Notes under the pieces: generated by a model
Told to the model about the DNA's origin: nothing
The model's input: the letters and a program-made list of their open reading frames with translations, nothing else
Databases searched by the model: none
DNA from: JAAXGX01 sp965221595
Lineage (GTDB): Bacteria; Acidobacteriota; Vicinamibacteria; Vicinamibacterales; UBA8438
Assembly: GCA_965221595.1 (NCBI GenBank)
Contig: OZ244900.1
Coordinates: 2,046,001-2,110,000, forward strand
Length of the DNA stretch: 64,000 bases
Direction: 5' to 3'
Made by a program: the position numbers and the translations under genes
Shown: piece after piece, positions 1 through 9,298 of the stretch
Layout: each line of letters opens with the position of its first letter
Position numbering within the stretch: the first letter of the stretch is position 1

Positions 1-61
1 CGAGGCCAACGTCTTCCACATGGGACCCCCTCCGCCACCCGCTGCGTTGTTTGCGCCGGCC

Positions 62-1624
62 TCAGCCGCGACTCGCGGTGAACTCGCGGGCCTCGGCGAC
101 CGCCGGATCGTCGGACTTCCCGTGCCACTGTTCGATGAGCGTTGCGTAGCGGGCGTGGGCAGTCTGCGCGTCGCCGGCGGCGGCCGCCGCGCGTGCAGCC
201 CCCAGCAGTGAGCGCATGCGCCCCGGCATGCGCAGCAACGACTGCTCGAACTTGGTCGCTGCCGCCGCCGGCTGTCCGAGCTCCAGGAGCAGCTCGCCGT
301 ACAGCTCGTACGGCGGCTTGACGGGGTTCGCGGCACCGTTGGGCGGCCGCATCGTCTCGACGACCGCGATGGCCGCATCCATCAGCGCCACCGCCTCCTC
401 GCCGCGACCGTCGGCCAGCGCCGCCAGGGCCGCCACCTGGTTGTGCATGATCTGTGCCGGCTTGTCGCCGTCGGCCGCACGGGCCTCCAGCGCGGTGGCA
501 GCGTGACGGACGGTGTCGGCGTCGCCGAGGCGGAACGCGCTGAGGCCGGTCGCCAGCAGCTCGTGCAGCGAGGTGTCGGCGGTGGGCGGCGCGATCTTCC
601 ACTCCTCGGTCTCGACGACGTAGCGCGCCCGGAGCAGTGCCAGCGAATCCACGGCCCGTTGCGCGCCGTCGCTCTCGTCGATCACCTTCTCCAGGCGCTC
701 GATCCAGTTGCGCGCCCGGACGTAGTCGCCGCGCTGGAGGTCGCCGTACTGACCCCAATCGAGCGGGTGGACGGTATCGCCGACGCTGTCGCCGGGATTC
801 CACAGCGCACGCGCCGCGTCGTAGGCCGACTGGTTGTGCTGCGAGACGAGCTCCCACATGCCGTGCTGGATGAAGATGTGCGTCGGCATGTGCCGGGCGT
901 GTGCCACAGCGGGAGCGATCTCGGCGTAGCGCCGCGCGGCGGGCAACGCGAGCGGCGCGTGAATTGGGTCGTCGAAGGCGTGGATCGCGTAGTGCGGCGC
1001 GCCCGGGTGGTCGGGGTTGGCCCCGAAGACGCCCAGCGCGATTGCGCCCGCGCGCATCTCGAGGCGCCCCGACTGATCCCCCAGCGCGCGCGAGCCGCTG
1101 AGCAGTGACAGCGCATAGAACGTTGCCACCTCGTCGTCGTCGGGAAACTGCCGGTAGAGCCGCTCCATGGCCTGCATGTAGGCGACGCGGCGCGTGTCAT
1201 AGTCGCCGTCGCCCCAGAGCGCCTCGACGGCCTGCAGGAAGCCCTTCTCCCGCGGGGTCGGCGCCTTCGCAAGCCGCTCGGCCGGTGTGGCGCCCAGGCG
1301 CGCCAGTGTGGCCCGTGGGTTGTCGTCATCGGCCGCGGTCGCGAAGAGCGGGTGGTTGTAGCACAGCGTCTCGCCCCAGTACGCGAGGGCGAAGTCCGGC
1401 TCGAGTTCCTGGGCCGCGCGAAACTGCTCGATGGCCTGCTTCCACCCGAAACTGTGCAGGATGGCGACGCCGCGCAGAAAGTGCTGCTGGGCCTCGGCCG
1501 AGCGCGCGGAGGTCGGAAAGTCGAGCGACCCGACGCTGTCGAACTGCGCGACCGCCGCAGGTCCGTGGAGCAGGATGCCGGCGAAGAGCAGGATGCCGGC
1601 ACCAAGCCGAGCTGCTGAAGTCAT
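62..1624 (-). CDS. Secreted tetratricopeptide-repeat protein
   Basis: I do not recognise a specific function. The 520-residue product opens with a signal peptide (hydrophobic run about residues 6-26, then AVAQ) and continues with TPR-like helical pairs. One N-terminal unit reads GWKQAIEQFRAAQELEPDF; C-terminal units lie around residues 440-510 (GQPAAAATKFEQSLLRMP). The middle holds several His residues (HAIHAF-type and HARHMPTHIF), which could be metal ligands, but that is inference. The ATG at 1624 follows GAGGAG, and the reading frame continues upstream without a convincing signal sequence, so this start is preferred. It is transcribed divergently from acylphosphatase. Such large exported TPR proteins are common in Acidobacteriota-type genomes. 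The exported TPR assignment is firm; the role is unknown. Confidence 0.75.
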   Translation of the reverse strand: MTSAARLGAGILLFAGILLHGPAAVAQFDSVGSLDFPTSARSAEAQQHFLRGVAILHSFGWKQAIEQFRAAQELEPDFALAYWGETLCYNHPLFATAADDDNPRATLARLGATPAERLAKAPTPREKGFLQAVEALWGDGDYDTRRVAYMQAMERLYRQFPDDDEVATFYALSLLSGSRALGDQSGRLEMRAGAIALGVFGANPDHPGAPHYAIHAFDDPIHAPLALPAARRYAEIAPAVAHARHMPTHIFIQHGMWELVSQHNQSAYDAARALWNPGDSVGDTVHPLDWGQYGDLQRGDYVRARNWIERLEKVIDESDGAQRAVDSLALLRARYVVETEEWKIAPPTADTSLHELLATGLSAFRLGDADTVRHAATALEARAADGDKPAQIMHNQVAALAALADGRGEEAVALMDAAIAVVETMRPPNGAANPVKPPYELYGELLLELGQPAAAATKFEQSLLRMPGRMRSLLGAARAAAAAGDAQTAHARYATLIEQWHGKSDDPAVAEAREFTASRG

Positions 1625-1775
1625 CTGGCTTCTCCTCGTTGACGGCGCCGGCGACTCGTGCGGCGCGGAGTGAGCGTACCACAGTCCACAGACCGGGCGC
1701 GCCGGGCTGCGTGCGTCCGCACACGTGCAAGACACCGCCGAGACTTGCGCCGCCGGCGCACGACAACGGGTCGGC

Positions 1776-1781
1776 TATAAT
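1776..1781 (+). promoter_or_regulatory. Possible -10 element upstream of acylphosphatase
   Basis: A perfect TATAAT lies 14 bases before the acylphosphatase ATG in otherwise GC-rich DNA. No good -35 hexamer is seen at 16-18 bases upstream, so the leader would be very short and the call is weak. Confidence 0.3.
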
Positions 1782-1794
1782 CGCGGACCGGTCG

Positions 1795-2076
1795 ATGGAC
1801 GTTCCGATTGCCCGACGGTACCTCGTACGCGGCATGGTGCAGGGGGTGGGGTTTCGCTTCTTCACGGAGGCGGCGGCCAGCCGGGAAGGCCTCTGCGGCT
1901 ACGTTCGCAACCTGGCCGACGGCCGCGTCGAGGCGCTGGTCGAAGGCTGCGCGGCGGCCGTCGCGCGCTTCGAGCGCTGCATTCGCCAGGGGCCGCCCCT
2001 GGCGCGGGTGGATGCTGTGACGACGGAAGGACTGCATCCGACGGGCCGGTTCGGCGGGTTCGCCATCCGGAGATGA
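1795..2076 (+). CDS. acyP: Acylphosphatase
   Basis: This 93-residue protein hydrolyses the carboxyl-phosphate bond of acylphosphates in the cytoplasm. It has the family signature near the N-terminus, VRGMVQGVGFRFF, with the catalytic Arg of the VQGVGFR loop, and the second motif GYVRNLADGRVEALVEG containing the catalytic Asn. Its length is typical (about 90-100 residues). The ATG at 1795 gives a standard N-terminus. A second in-frame ATG for the next gene overlaps this stop codon, so the gene is probably cotranscribed with apt. Nothing unusual is seen; the call is secure. Confidence 0.93.
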   Translation: MDVPIARRYLVRGMVQGVGFRFFTEAAASREGLCGYVRNLADGRVEALVEGCAAAVARFERCIRQGPPLARVDAVTTEGLHPTGRFGGFAIRR

Positions 2077-2099
2077 ACGGCCGGCCGCAGGGGAGTGCG

Positions 2100-2615
2100 A
2101 TGGAAGCATTGAGGCGGTTGATCAGGGAGGTGCCGGACTTTCCGAAGCCGGGGATTCTCTTCAGGGACATCACGACGCTGCTGCAGGACGCGGGCGGCTT
2201 CCAGGCGGCGGTAGACGCCGTGACCGACCCCTGCCGCGACTCGCGGCCTGAAGTGGTCGTCGGCATCGAGAGCCGCGGCTTCATCCTGGGTGCGGCCGTC
2301 GCCGACCGTCTGGGCGTGGGGTTCGTGCCGGTGCGCAAGCCGGGCAAGCTGCCGTGGCGCACGACCCAGGTCACCTACGACCTCGAGTACGGCAGCGACA
2401 CGCTGGAGATCCACGAAGACGCGCTCGCAGCAGGCCAGCGCGCCCTCATCGTCGACGATCTGCTGGCCACCGGCGGAACGGCCCAGGCCGCTGTCGCCCT
2501 GGTCAAGCGCTGCGGTGCGCACGTGGCGGGACTCTCGTTCCTGGTCGAGCTGACGGCGCTCGAAGGCCGCGGGCGGCTGGCCGGCGAGCGGGTCACGGCA
2601 GCCCTGCAGTACTGA
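2100..2615 (+). CDS. apt: Adenine phosphoribosyltransferase
   Basis: The enzyme converts adenine and PRPP to AMP in purine salvage. The 171 residues match the family: N-terminal PDFPKPGILFRDIT, the adenine-pocket region ESRGFILG, and the PRPP-binding loop VDDLLATGGTA near residues 118-128. The ATG at 2100 is preceded by GGGGAG at a good distance and gives the canonical start MEALRRLI. An upstream in-frame ATG at 2073 overlaps the acylphosphatase stop but would add nine non-conserved residues. It lies just upstream of the Bat operon, perhaps on the same transcript. Confidence 0.95.
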   Translation: MEALRRLIREVPDFPKPGILFRDITTLLQDAGGFQAAVDAVTDPCRDSRPEVVVGIESRGFILGAAVADRLGVGFVPVRKPGKLPWRTTQVTYDLEYGSDTLEIHEDALAAGQRALIVDDLLATGGTAQAAVALVKRCGAHVAGLSFLVELTALEGRGRLAGERVTAALQY

Positions 2616-2635
2616 CGCGGCGGGGTGACGGGAGC

Positions 2636-3163
2636 GTGACCGGAGCCGGGCTCTTGGCGGTCGCCGTCGTATTGGCCGCAGGCATGGCGGCCGGGCTCCT
2701 GCTTTCCGAGTTGCGTCGGCGACGGCAGGAGGCGGCGCTGCTGCACCTGCTGGCCACCTTCGGGCCGGCGGTGGCGGCCGGCCAAACCGACCCGGAGCGC
2801 TTCGTGGCTTGGTGCGCTGCGGCGCGGACGGCGCGCGCGCTGTTCCCCGAGGCGTTCGCGCGGCTCGACGCCGCGAGCGGCGGGCAGTATCCCTTCTCGC
2901 GGGAGGCCGTGGAGGCGGCCCACGCGCGGTGGACGGCCGACTGGCTGGCCTGGGAGCGGCAGCACGACCTCGAGTACAAGGAGCGCGCCGCGGCGGCGGA
3001 GGCCGCGCTGGAGGAAGCCGCGGGAGATGCCGCCGAGGCGCTGCGTGCCCGCCTGGCCGCCGTCAATCAGGAGAAGCTCCAGACCTACCAGGACCGGTAC
3101 GCGCGGTACGTGCGTGTCGGCAAGGCGATTGCCGCGCTCGAGGACGGGGGCGATGCGGCCTGA
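2636..3163 (+). CDS. Membrane-anchored coiled protein of the Bat operon
   Basis: This 175-residue protein is not recognised. It starts at a GTG (2636) preceded by a GGGAG-like ribosome site. It has one N-terminal membrane segment (about residues 4-22) followed by a charged, Ala/Glu/Arg-rich helical region that is probably coiled coil (residues 100-165). It leads the tightly packed MoxR/Bat operon, 36 bases before the ATPase. By position it may act as a membrane anchor or adaptor for that complex. The function is inference from context only. Confidence 0.6.
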   Translation: MTGAGLLAVAVVLAAGMAAGLLLSELRRRRQEAALLHLLATFGPAVAAGQTDPERFVAWCAAARTARALFPEAFARLDAASGGQYPFSREAVEAAHARWTADWLAWERQHDLEYKERAAAAEAALEEAAGDAAEALRARLAAVNQEKLQTYQDRYARYVRVGKAIAALEDGGDAA

Positions 3164-3199
3164 GCACCACGGGCAGGGCGGCTGCGCGGGCTGACCTCT

Positions 3200-4240
3200 A
3201 TGGATGCGGATTTGCAGGACGCGGTCGACTTCCACGCGGCGATCGTCGCGGAGGGCAGCAAGGCACTCGTCGGGTACGAGCGCGAGAAGGCACTCGCCAA
3301 CATGGTTCTGATGGCGGAGATCCCCACGACGTACGACCGCGAGCAGCAGCGCCAGGTCAATGCCGGCAACCTGCTCCTGCGCGGTGTGCCCGGGGTGGGG
3401 AAGACGTTCTTCGGCGTGATCCTGGCCGCCATCAGCGGCGCCAAGTTCGCCCGCCTGCAGGGTCGGGCAGACCTGCAGCCGACCGAGGTCGTCGGATTCG
3501 AGATGGTGAACCCGGTCACCGGCGCCTTGATGACCGAATTCGGCCCGCTCGCCTCCGCGGAGGTCATTCTGCTCGACGAAATCAACCGGATCCCGCTCAA
3601 GTCGCAGAGCGCGTTCCTCGAGGGCCTCCAGGACCGGGCGGTCACGGTCGGCAAGCAGACCTACAAGCTGCCCGCATTCAGTTTCGCCATCGCCACGATG
3701 AATCCGGTCGAGCTGGGACAGGGAACGTTCCCGCTGTCGGAGGCGGCCACGGACCGCTTCGCAATCATGGTGACCATCGGCTACCTGCCGCCGGACGAGG
3801 AGCAGAAGCTCGTCGACTTCGACTTCAAGCAGGTCCGGCTCGACGGCCTGATCCGGAAGGAACGGGTCATCGAGCTGCGGTCCGCCATCACCGAGCGCGT
3901 CTTCCTGCACGAGGCGCTGGGGCGCTACATCCAGCGGCTGGTGGCCGCCTCGCGGCCGTACGACCCCGACACCGAGTGGTTCACGCGGTCGCCGTCGGAG
4001 CTGGTCGAGCGGTTCGTGGACCTGGGCGCATCACCGCGCGCGACCATCTGCTGGGGACGTTTGGCAAAGGTGTGGGCGCTGCTCACGGGCGGCCGGTCGG
4101 AAGTGTTGCCGGAAGACGTGCAGCAACTCGCCCGCTATGTCCTCGGCCACCGCGTGTGGCTCGCGCCGCACGCGGCCAACCACGGGGTCCGCGCGGAGAC
4201 CGTGATCGACGACCTGGTCGAGCGCGTGCCGATCCCATGA
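3200..4240 (+). CDS. MoxR-family AAA+ ATPase
   Basis: MoxR ATPases act as chaperones for von Willebrand A partners encoded next door. The 346 residues contain Walker A GVPGVGKT (about residues 62-69), Walker B VILLDEINR (about 121-129), sensor 1 AIATMNPVE and a C-terminal AAA lid. Length is typical. The stop codon overlaps the ATG of the downstream DUF58 gene (ATGA), indicating translational coupling. The neighbours (DUF58, BatD-like, two vWA proteins) make this the ATPase of a Bat-type system, cytoplasmic and likely membrane-associated through its partners. The substrate process is unknown; in other bacteria such operons are linked to stress tolerance or metalloenzyme maturation. Confidence 0.9.
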   Translation: MDADLQDAVDFHAAIVAEGSKALVGYEREKALANMVLMAEIPTTYDREQQRQVNAGNLLLRGVPGVGKTFFGVILAAISGAKFARLQGRADLQPTEVVGFEMVNPVTGALMTEFGPLASAEVILLDEINRIPLKSQSAFLEGLQDRAVTVGKQTYKLPAFSFAIATMNPVELGQGTFPLSEAATDRFAIMVTIGYLPPDEEQKLVDFDFKQVRLDGLIRKERVIELRSAITERVFLHEALGRYIQRLVAASRPYDPDTEWFTRSPSELVERFVDLGASPRATICWGRLAKVWALLTGGRSEVLPEDVQQLARYVLGHRVWLAPHAANHGVRAETVIDDLVERVPIP

Positions 4241-5142
4241 CGACGCCCGCCGGGGAACAGCTGGTCAGCTGGGAGGAGATCCAGGACCTCGAACTGGTGG
4301 TGCTGCGCCGGATGCGCGAGTACGCACTGGGCGCCCACCATAGCGTCTTCCACGGATCGGGCTTCGATCTGGTCGGACTGCGCGACTGGCAGCCGGGCGA
4401 CCGACCGTCGGCGGTCGACTGGCCGCAGTCGAGCCTCACCAACTTCAGCCCGCTGATCACTCGCGAGTTCGAGCAGGAGAGCACGGCGCCGGTCATCATC
4501 GTCGCCGACACGTCCCGCTCGACGCGGTGCGGCGTCGACGGCACGCCGATTGCCAAGGTGATCGCCCGCACGGTGGCCACCCTGGTGTTGGCGGCGGCCT
4601 TCTGCCAGGACCTGGTCGGGCTCGTCGCGATGGACGGTCGGTCGCGGCGGCTGGCCGCGCGGCCGCGCACCGGCAGGAACCACGCCATGCACTGCGTGGA
4701 CATCTACCAGGACAGCCTGGCGACGGCGGACCGCCGGCAAGCGCCGGAAGGGCGCGAAGACCTGGCCGGCCTGCTTCGAAAGCGCTCGCTACTGCCCGTG
4801 GTGTCTGACTTTCTCGTCGATCCTCCCGAGCTGCTGGTCGAGGAATTCGCGGCACTGAACACGCTCCACGACGTATTCCTTGTGATGGTCGACAGCGCCT
4901 TCGCGTTCGGACTGCCGCCGGTGTCGACCGGCTGGATCGAGGCGTACGACTCGGAGTCCGGCCGGGCGAGTCTGCTCTCCGCGCGTGAGCTCGAGCGCCT
5001 GGCCGAGCGGGTTCGCGACTGGCAGGATCGTTCGGCGGCGGCTGCACGGCAGCGAGGTCTCGACGTCGTCCGTGTGCAATCCGGCGGCGAGCACCGTGCA
5101 CTGGCCGAATTTCTCGATAGCCGGCGGAGGCGCAAGCGATGA
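4237..5142 (+). CDS. DUF58 domain protein of the Bat operon
   Basis: The 301-residue protein has the DUF58 signature GxRDWQPGD..AVDWPQS (about residues 47-65) and a vWA-like fold with a MIDAS-type motif DTSRS (about residues 90-94). It has no membrane segment, unlike many DUF58 proteins. The ATG at 4237 overlaps the MoxR stop codon and its own stop overlaps the next ATG, so it sits in the middle of a translationally coupled chain. DUF58 proteins are the usual first partner of MoxR ATPases. No enzymatic function is established for the family. Confidence 0.85.
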   Translation: MTTPAGEQLVSWEEIQDLELVVLRRMREYALGAHHSVFHGSGFDLVGLRDWQPGDRPSAVDWPQSSLTNFSPLITREFEQESTAPVIIVADTSRSTRCGVDGTPIAKVIARTVATLVLAAAFCQDLVGLVAMDGRSRRLAARPRTGRNHAMHCVDIYQDSLATADRRQAPEGREDLAGLLRKRSLLPVVSDFLVDPPELLVEEFAALNTLHDVFLVMVDSAFAFGLPPVSTGWIEAYDSESGRASLLSARELERLAERVRDWQDRSAAAARQRGLDVVRVQSGGEHRALAEFLDSRRRRKR

Positions 5143-6380
5143 ACCGTGTCGTCCGGCACCGCCTGCTGCTGACGATCCTGGGGGGCGCCCTGCATCTCGG
5201 CAGCGCGCCGGCCGCGGCAGCCCTCGCGCTGCCGCAGGGCGCCGGGGAGGCGGCCGACGCGCTCCGCTGTTGGCGACGGGTGGACCCGGGCGCAGTACGC
5301 GTCGGTGAACACTTCACGATGACCCTCACCTGCCGCGTCGTGGAGACGGATCAGGCCCGGGCCGTGCCGGATCCGGCCGGACTGGAACCCGAGGCGCTGG
5401 ACATTCGCCCGTTCGACATCCTGCACGGCGAGCGGTTCGCCGATGTCCAAACAGGTTCCGGGCGCCTGTTCCAGTACCACTACACGCTGCGTCTCATCGG
5501 GGAGGACTACTTCGGCGCCGATGTCGAGATACCGCCACTCGAGCTCAACTACCGAATCGAGCGGCGACTGGACGACGGAGCCCTCCTGCCCGGACGTGAG
5601 CTCACGTATCTCCTGCCCGCGGAGTCCATCCGCATCACAGCGCTCGTTCCGGACGACCGGAGCGCCATCCGCGGTCTTTCGCCGGGCACGCTCGGCGACG
5701 CCGAGGCGCGCGGCTTTCGTGCGCGCCTGCTGCTGTTGGCTGCCGCGGGGCTGGGGATCTTAGCGCTCGGACTGCTGGTCGTCGGCGTCCGGCGCGCGCG
5801 GCGGGCGCGCCGCGGCGAGGCCGGCAAGGCCGGCGAGGCGAGGCCGACGCCCGCCGCGGTCGTCGCGTGGGGCGTGACCAGGGAGTTGACGGCACTGCGC
5901 GAGCTGAGCCTCGCCGCAGGGTGGACCCCGGATGCGATTCAACGGGCGCTCACGGCCCTGCGTCTCGGCGCCGCGCTCGCGCTGGGGCGCCCCGTGGCCG
6001 AGCGCACCGCCGACGCCGCCGGTCCGCTGCGGGCAGGCGAGCTGCAGATCCGCTCCGGGCTGCTGCGGACGAATTCCGTTGTCGTCTCGTCCGCCGTGAC
6101 GCCCGGGCTGCTGGCGAATGCCGCCGCCCGGCACGCCGCGGGCACCGCGCCCGCGCCGTGTGCCGACGGCGATGCAGAGCGGCTGCAGAGCGCCCTGGCG
6201 GCATTCAGCGCGGCACGCTACGCCCGCGGCAGCAAACCGGACAGCGACGTGCTGGAACGAGAGCTCGACAGCGGACTCGCAGCGACGCGCCCGCTCCGCA
6301 TCCGCACGTTGGCACCGGTTCGCCGGGTCAGGCAGGCGGCGGCGGCCGTCCACGACTGGTGGCGGTCATGGATACGCTGA
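5139..6380 (+). CDS. BatD-like exported membrane protein
   Basis: The 413-residue protein has a signal peptide (about residues 1-28, ending APAAAALA), an extracytoplasmic beta-rich domain (about residues 40-170, with VGEHFTMTLTCRVVET) and one membrane helix (about residues 193-217), followed by a basic cytoplasmic tail. That topology and its position between DUF58 and vWA genes match BatD-type or MxaA-like proteins, although sequence similarity by eye is modest. It overlaps the preceding gene by ATGA and the following gene by 13 bases. It probably presents the periplasmic part of the complex. Confidence 0.65.
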   Translation: MNRVVRHRLLLTILGGALHLGSAPAAAALALPQGAGEAADALRCWRRVDPGAVRVGEHFTMTLTCRVVETDQARAVPDPAGLEPEALDIRPFDILHGERFADVQTGSGRLFQYHYTLRLIGEDYFGADVEIPPLELNYRIERRLDDGALLPGRELTYLLPAESIRITALVPDDRSAIRGLSPGTLGDAEARGFRARLLLLAAAGLGILALGLLVVGVRRARRARRGEAGKAGEARPTPAAVVAWGVTRELTALRELSLAAGWTPDAIQRALTALRLGAALALGRPVAERTADAAGPLRAGELQIRSGLLRTNSVVVSSAVTPGLLANAAARHAAGTAPAPCADGDAERLQSALAAFSAARYARGSKPDSDVLERELDSGLAATRPLRIRTLAPVRRVRQAAAAVHDWWRSWIR

Positions 6381-7459
6381 CGGCGCTGCTGGCACAGATC
6401 GGCGCGACGTGGGGCGAACTGGAACGCCTGGCGCCGGGGCAGGTCGGGTTCGGGCGGCTGCGGGAGGCCCTCCTCGTCGCGGCTCTCCTCGCGCTTGTTG
6501 CGCTCGGCATGCTCGTGGCGCGTGCGGTCACGACGGATCGTCCCGGGCGTCGCGCCATCATGCTGCCGGCGCTCGTGCCGGGGGCGGCGCGCCGCGGTCG
6601 CGGTGCTGTGCGCCACGGCGCGTTCCTGCTGTTCGTCGCCGGGCTGCCCTTCTTCGCGGCCGCCCTTGCGGCGCCGCAGGCGGCCCTCGTGCAGGAAGAG
6701 ACCTCCTACCCGGGTCATCGGATCACGATCCTGATCGATGCCTCGCTGAGCATGAACTCCGCGTTCTCGACCCGCCGGCTCCGGGCAGGCAACACGTTCC
6801 TGGCCAACGTGGCGGCGGCCGAGTACTTCGTGCGCCGGCGCATGGATGGTCCCTACCACGACCTCGTCGCCCTCATCGAGTTCGGCAGTCGCGCGTACAT
6901 CGTCACGCCGTTCACCAACGACTACGAGAACATCCTGCTCAGCATCGGCCTGATCGGGACGCCCGAGGAGTACCGCCGCTTTCCGGACCACGGCACCCTG
7001 ATCATGGAGGCCATCAACCGGGGCGTGCAGCTCTATCGCACCTTCGATTTCCTGCAGGCGACCGGGAACCTCATCGTCATCTTCAGCGACGGGCAGGACA
7101 CGCATGCGGTTTACGAGGACCGGTCGCTGGACGACATCCTCCGCGAGGCGTCCGACAACCGGATTCCGGTGTACTTCATTCGCACCAGCTACGACCAGCA
7201 GCTCGGCGACATTCTGCCGGACGTGGTGTGGAAGGAGGCCGTCGAGCGGACCGGCGGCCGGTTCTTCCCGGCGGCCGACGAGGACATGATCCTCGAGGCG
7301 GTCCACGAAATCGATCGGCTGGCGGCAGGCCGCATCCAGGTCACCCGCTACGTCACGCGCGATCCCCGGTTCGCGCCGTTCGCGCTGATCGCGGCCGCGC
7401 TGTGGACGGTTGCCTGCGCCTTGACGCTGGGCGTCAGGACATTCAGGAGATTCCCGTGA
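6368..7459 (+). CDS. von Willebrand factor A membrane protein (BatA/BatB-type), first copy
   Basis: The 363-residue protein has N-terminal membrane segments (about residues 35-55 and 80-100), a vWA domain with MIDAS motif DASLS (about residues 122-126), the later strand VIFSDGQD, and a C-terminal membrane helix (about 340-358). The ATG at 6368 lies 13 bases inside the previous gene. vWA proteins of this type bind metal through the MIDAS site and work with MoxR. Its stop overlaps the next start (GTGA). Compared with ordinary BatA proteins, the N-terminal extension before the first helix is long. Confidence 0.8.
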   Translation: MDTLTALLAQIGATWGELERLAPGQVGFGRLREALLVAALLALVALGMLVARAVTTDRPGRRAIMLPALVPGAARRGRGAVRHGAFLLFVAGLPFFAAALAAPQAALVQEETSYPGHRITILIDASLSMNSAFSTRRLRAGNTFLANVAAAEYFVRRRMDGPYHDLVALIEFGSRAYIVTPFTNDYENILLSIGLIGTPEEYRRFPDHGTLIMEAINRGVQLYRTFDFLQATGNLIVIFSDGQDTHAVYEDRSLDDILREASDNRIPVYFIRTSYDQQLGDILPDVVWKEAVERTGGRFFPAADEDMILEAVHEIDRLAAGRIQVTRYVTRDPRFAPFALIAAALWTVACALTLGVRTFRRFP

Positions 7460-8154
7460 GCACGATGATTGAACCCCGTTGCGCGCTGGCCGCCGTGGCG
7501 GTCGGCCTGCTCGCGGCCGCCGGCGCCGCCCGGGCCTTCGTCGAGCGCGGCCTGGCCGAGGCCCAGTTCGAACTCGCGACCGCCAACCTGAGTGCCGCCG
7601 AACGCGGGTACGCGCGGGTGGACGACTACCTGCGGCCGACCGAGCGGATACCGTGGGTGCTGGCCGGGGTGCGGGCGGAGGTCGCCGCGCGGCGCGCCGC
7701 GATCCGCTACTGGCAGGGAGACTATGCCTCGCTGCTGGAGCAGCCGGACGGCGCGCCGTCCGCCGCGGCGCGGGAGAACCCCGCACTGCGCCTGGCCGTC
7801 GCCAACGCGGCCTACCGCGCGGGACAGCGGCCGGGTGTCCCCCGCGTGGAGCGGCTCGAGAGTCTCGACCGCGCGATTGCACTGTACGCCGAGTTGCTGC
7901 AGGACGACGGGAACCGGCCGGACGCGGCGTTCAACTACGAACTTCTCGTGCGGCGGCGCCATGCGCTGGCCGGCGGCGGCGAGCCGCTCCCGGCCGGGCC
8001 CGCGAATCTGCTCGGCCGGGAGGGCGGGCAGCCCCTCGACGACGAGACCGGCCTCGACGATGTCCAGATCTTCGTGCCGTTGAACCAGGACGAGCGGGAC
8101 CGGATCGACGACCCGACGATGGGCGGCGATCCGCCGCTTCGGCGACGGGGATGA
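7456..8154 (+). CDS. Small exported helical protein (BatC-like position)
   Basis: The 232-residue protein starts with GTG at 7456, which overlaps the upstream stop and is preceded by AGGAGA at a good distance. It has an N-terminal hydrophobic segment (about residues 8-27) and an Ala/Arg-rich helical body with weak TPR character (DRAIALYAELLQDDGNRPDAAFNYELL, given here in parts, near residues 135-160). BatC proteins in other Bat operons are TPR proteins placed between two vWA genes, as here. The assignment rests on position and helical repeats; sequence identity is not obvious. Confidence 0.6.
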   Translation: MSTMIEPRCALAAVAVGLLAAAGAARAFVERGLAEAQFELATANLSAAERGYARVDDYLRPTERIPWVLAGVRAEVAARRAAIRYWQGDYASLLEQPDGAPSAAARENPALRLAVANAAYRAGQRPGVPRVERLESLDRAIALYAELLQDDGNRPDAAFNYELLVRRRHALAGGGEPLPAGPANLLGREGGQPLDDETGLDDVQIFVPLNQDERDRIDDPTMGGDPPLRRRG

Positions 8155-9224
8155 TCGACTTCCTCCAGCCGTTGTATCTGTGGCTGCTGGTACTGCCGGC
8201 CGCGTTGCTGGCCGCCTGGCTCCGGCAGTTTGCTCACCGGCGGCAGGACGCGCGGCGCTACCGGGACAGCCGTGTGCTGCCGGTGCACGAGCGCTACGCG
8301 CCCGCGGGCGGCCTCTCGTTCTGGCTCTGCCTCATCCTCGCCGTCACCTGCCTGGTTGGGGCGCTGGCACGCCCGCAGGCCCGCGTCGGCCGCGTGCGGC
8401 AGGCAGGCATCGACTTCATTGTCCTGCAGGACGGGTCGGCCTCGATGCGTGTGTCGGATGTGCGCCCCAACCGCTGGCGGCGCTCGACGGCGTGGCTGCG
8501 CACGTTCGCCGAAACACTCAGCTGGACGGAACAGCGGGTCGCCCTGGCACTGTTCGCGTTCCGCCCGGCGCCGCAGGTCCGGCTGACGAGCGATCCGAAC
8601 GCCTTCTTCTTCTTCCTCGACCACCTGGGTGACGAACCGCCGTTCCGCCTGGACGACGACACCAGCTGGGACACGAACATCGAAGAGGGAATCTTCTGGG
8701 GCGTCCGGATGGTCGACGTCGACGAGAAGCTGTACGGGCGGCGGCAGAATGCGAGGGCGTTCGTAGTCGTCTCCGACGGACAGGCCTGGAGCGGCGAGGT
8801 GAACAGGGCGCTGGAGCTGGCCCGCAACCGGGGCATCCGCGTCTACGTCGTCGGCGTCGGCACGACGGCCGGCGGGCCCATTCCCGATCTGCCGCCGCGG
8901 CGGTACGAGCCGCCGCCCCAGCCGGTCCATTCGGCGCTGGACCGCCGGTCGCTGCGGGCCATTGCCCAGGCCGGCGGCGGGCGGTACTACGAGCTGGGAC
9001 TGCAGTCGGACCAGTTGACCGCGCTGCGCATTCTCGCCGACGCCCAGCGGTTCGCCCGACCCTTGGGGCGGGAAGAAACCGTCGAGGAGTTGTACTGGCC
9101 TCTGCTGGCGGCAGCGGCCGGGTGGCTCGGCCTCGGGGTGGTGTTCATCAGGGAACGCACGCAGTTGTGGTGGCAGCTCGCCGCCGGGCTCGGACTGTTC
9201 GCCGCGCTCCGGACCCTCGGCTAG
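8151..9224 (+). CDS. von Willebrand factor A membrane protein (BatA/BatB-type), second copy
   Basis: The 357-residue protein has the classic Bat topology: an N-terminal helix (FLQPLYLWLLVLPAALLAAW), a second helix (about residues 56-75), a cytoplasm- or periplasm-facing vWA domain with MIDAS motif DGSAS (about residues 97-101) and VVVSDGQAWSG, then C-terminal helices. The start overlaps the previous stop (ATGA). It closes the operon. The first MIDAS Ser-x-Ser positions are kept but the usual D-x-S-G-S is DGSAS. With the first vWA protein it probably forms the client-binding membrane platform for MoxR. Confidence 0.82.
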   Translation: MIDFLQPLYLWLLVLPAALLAAWLRQFAHRRQDARRYRDSRVLPVHERYAPAGGLSFWLCLILAVTCLVGALARPQARVGRVRQAGIDFIVLQDGSASMRVSDVRPNRWRRSTAWLRTFAETLSWTEQRVALALFAFRPAPQVRLTSDPNAFFFFLDHLGDEPPFRLDDDTSWDTNIEEGIFWGVRMVDVDEKLYGRRQNARAFVVVSDGQAWSGEVNRALELARNRGIRVYVVGVGTTAGGPIPDLPPRRYEPPPQPVHSALDRRSLRAIAQAGGGRYYELGLQSDQLTALRILADAQRFARPLGREETVEELYWPLLAAAAGWLGLGVVFIRERTQLWWQLAAGLGLFAALRTLG

Positions 9225-9298
9225 CCGGTATGATTGGTGCGAGGTCCGCAAGCCGACGCCGTTCGCCATGTCGGCCCGACCGGCAGGGAGGAACCACG

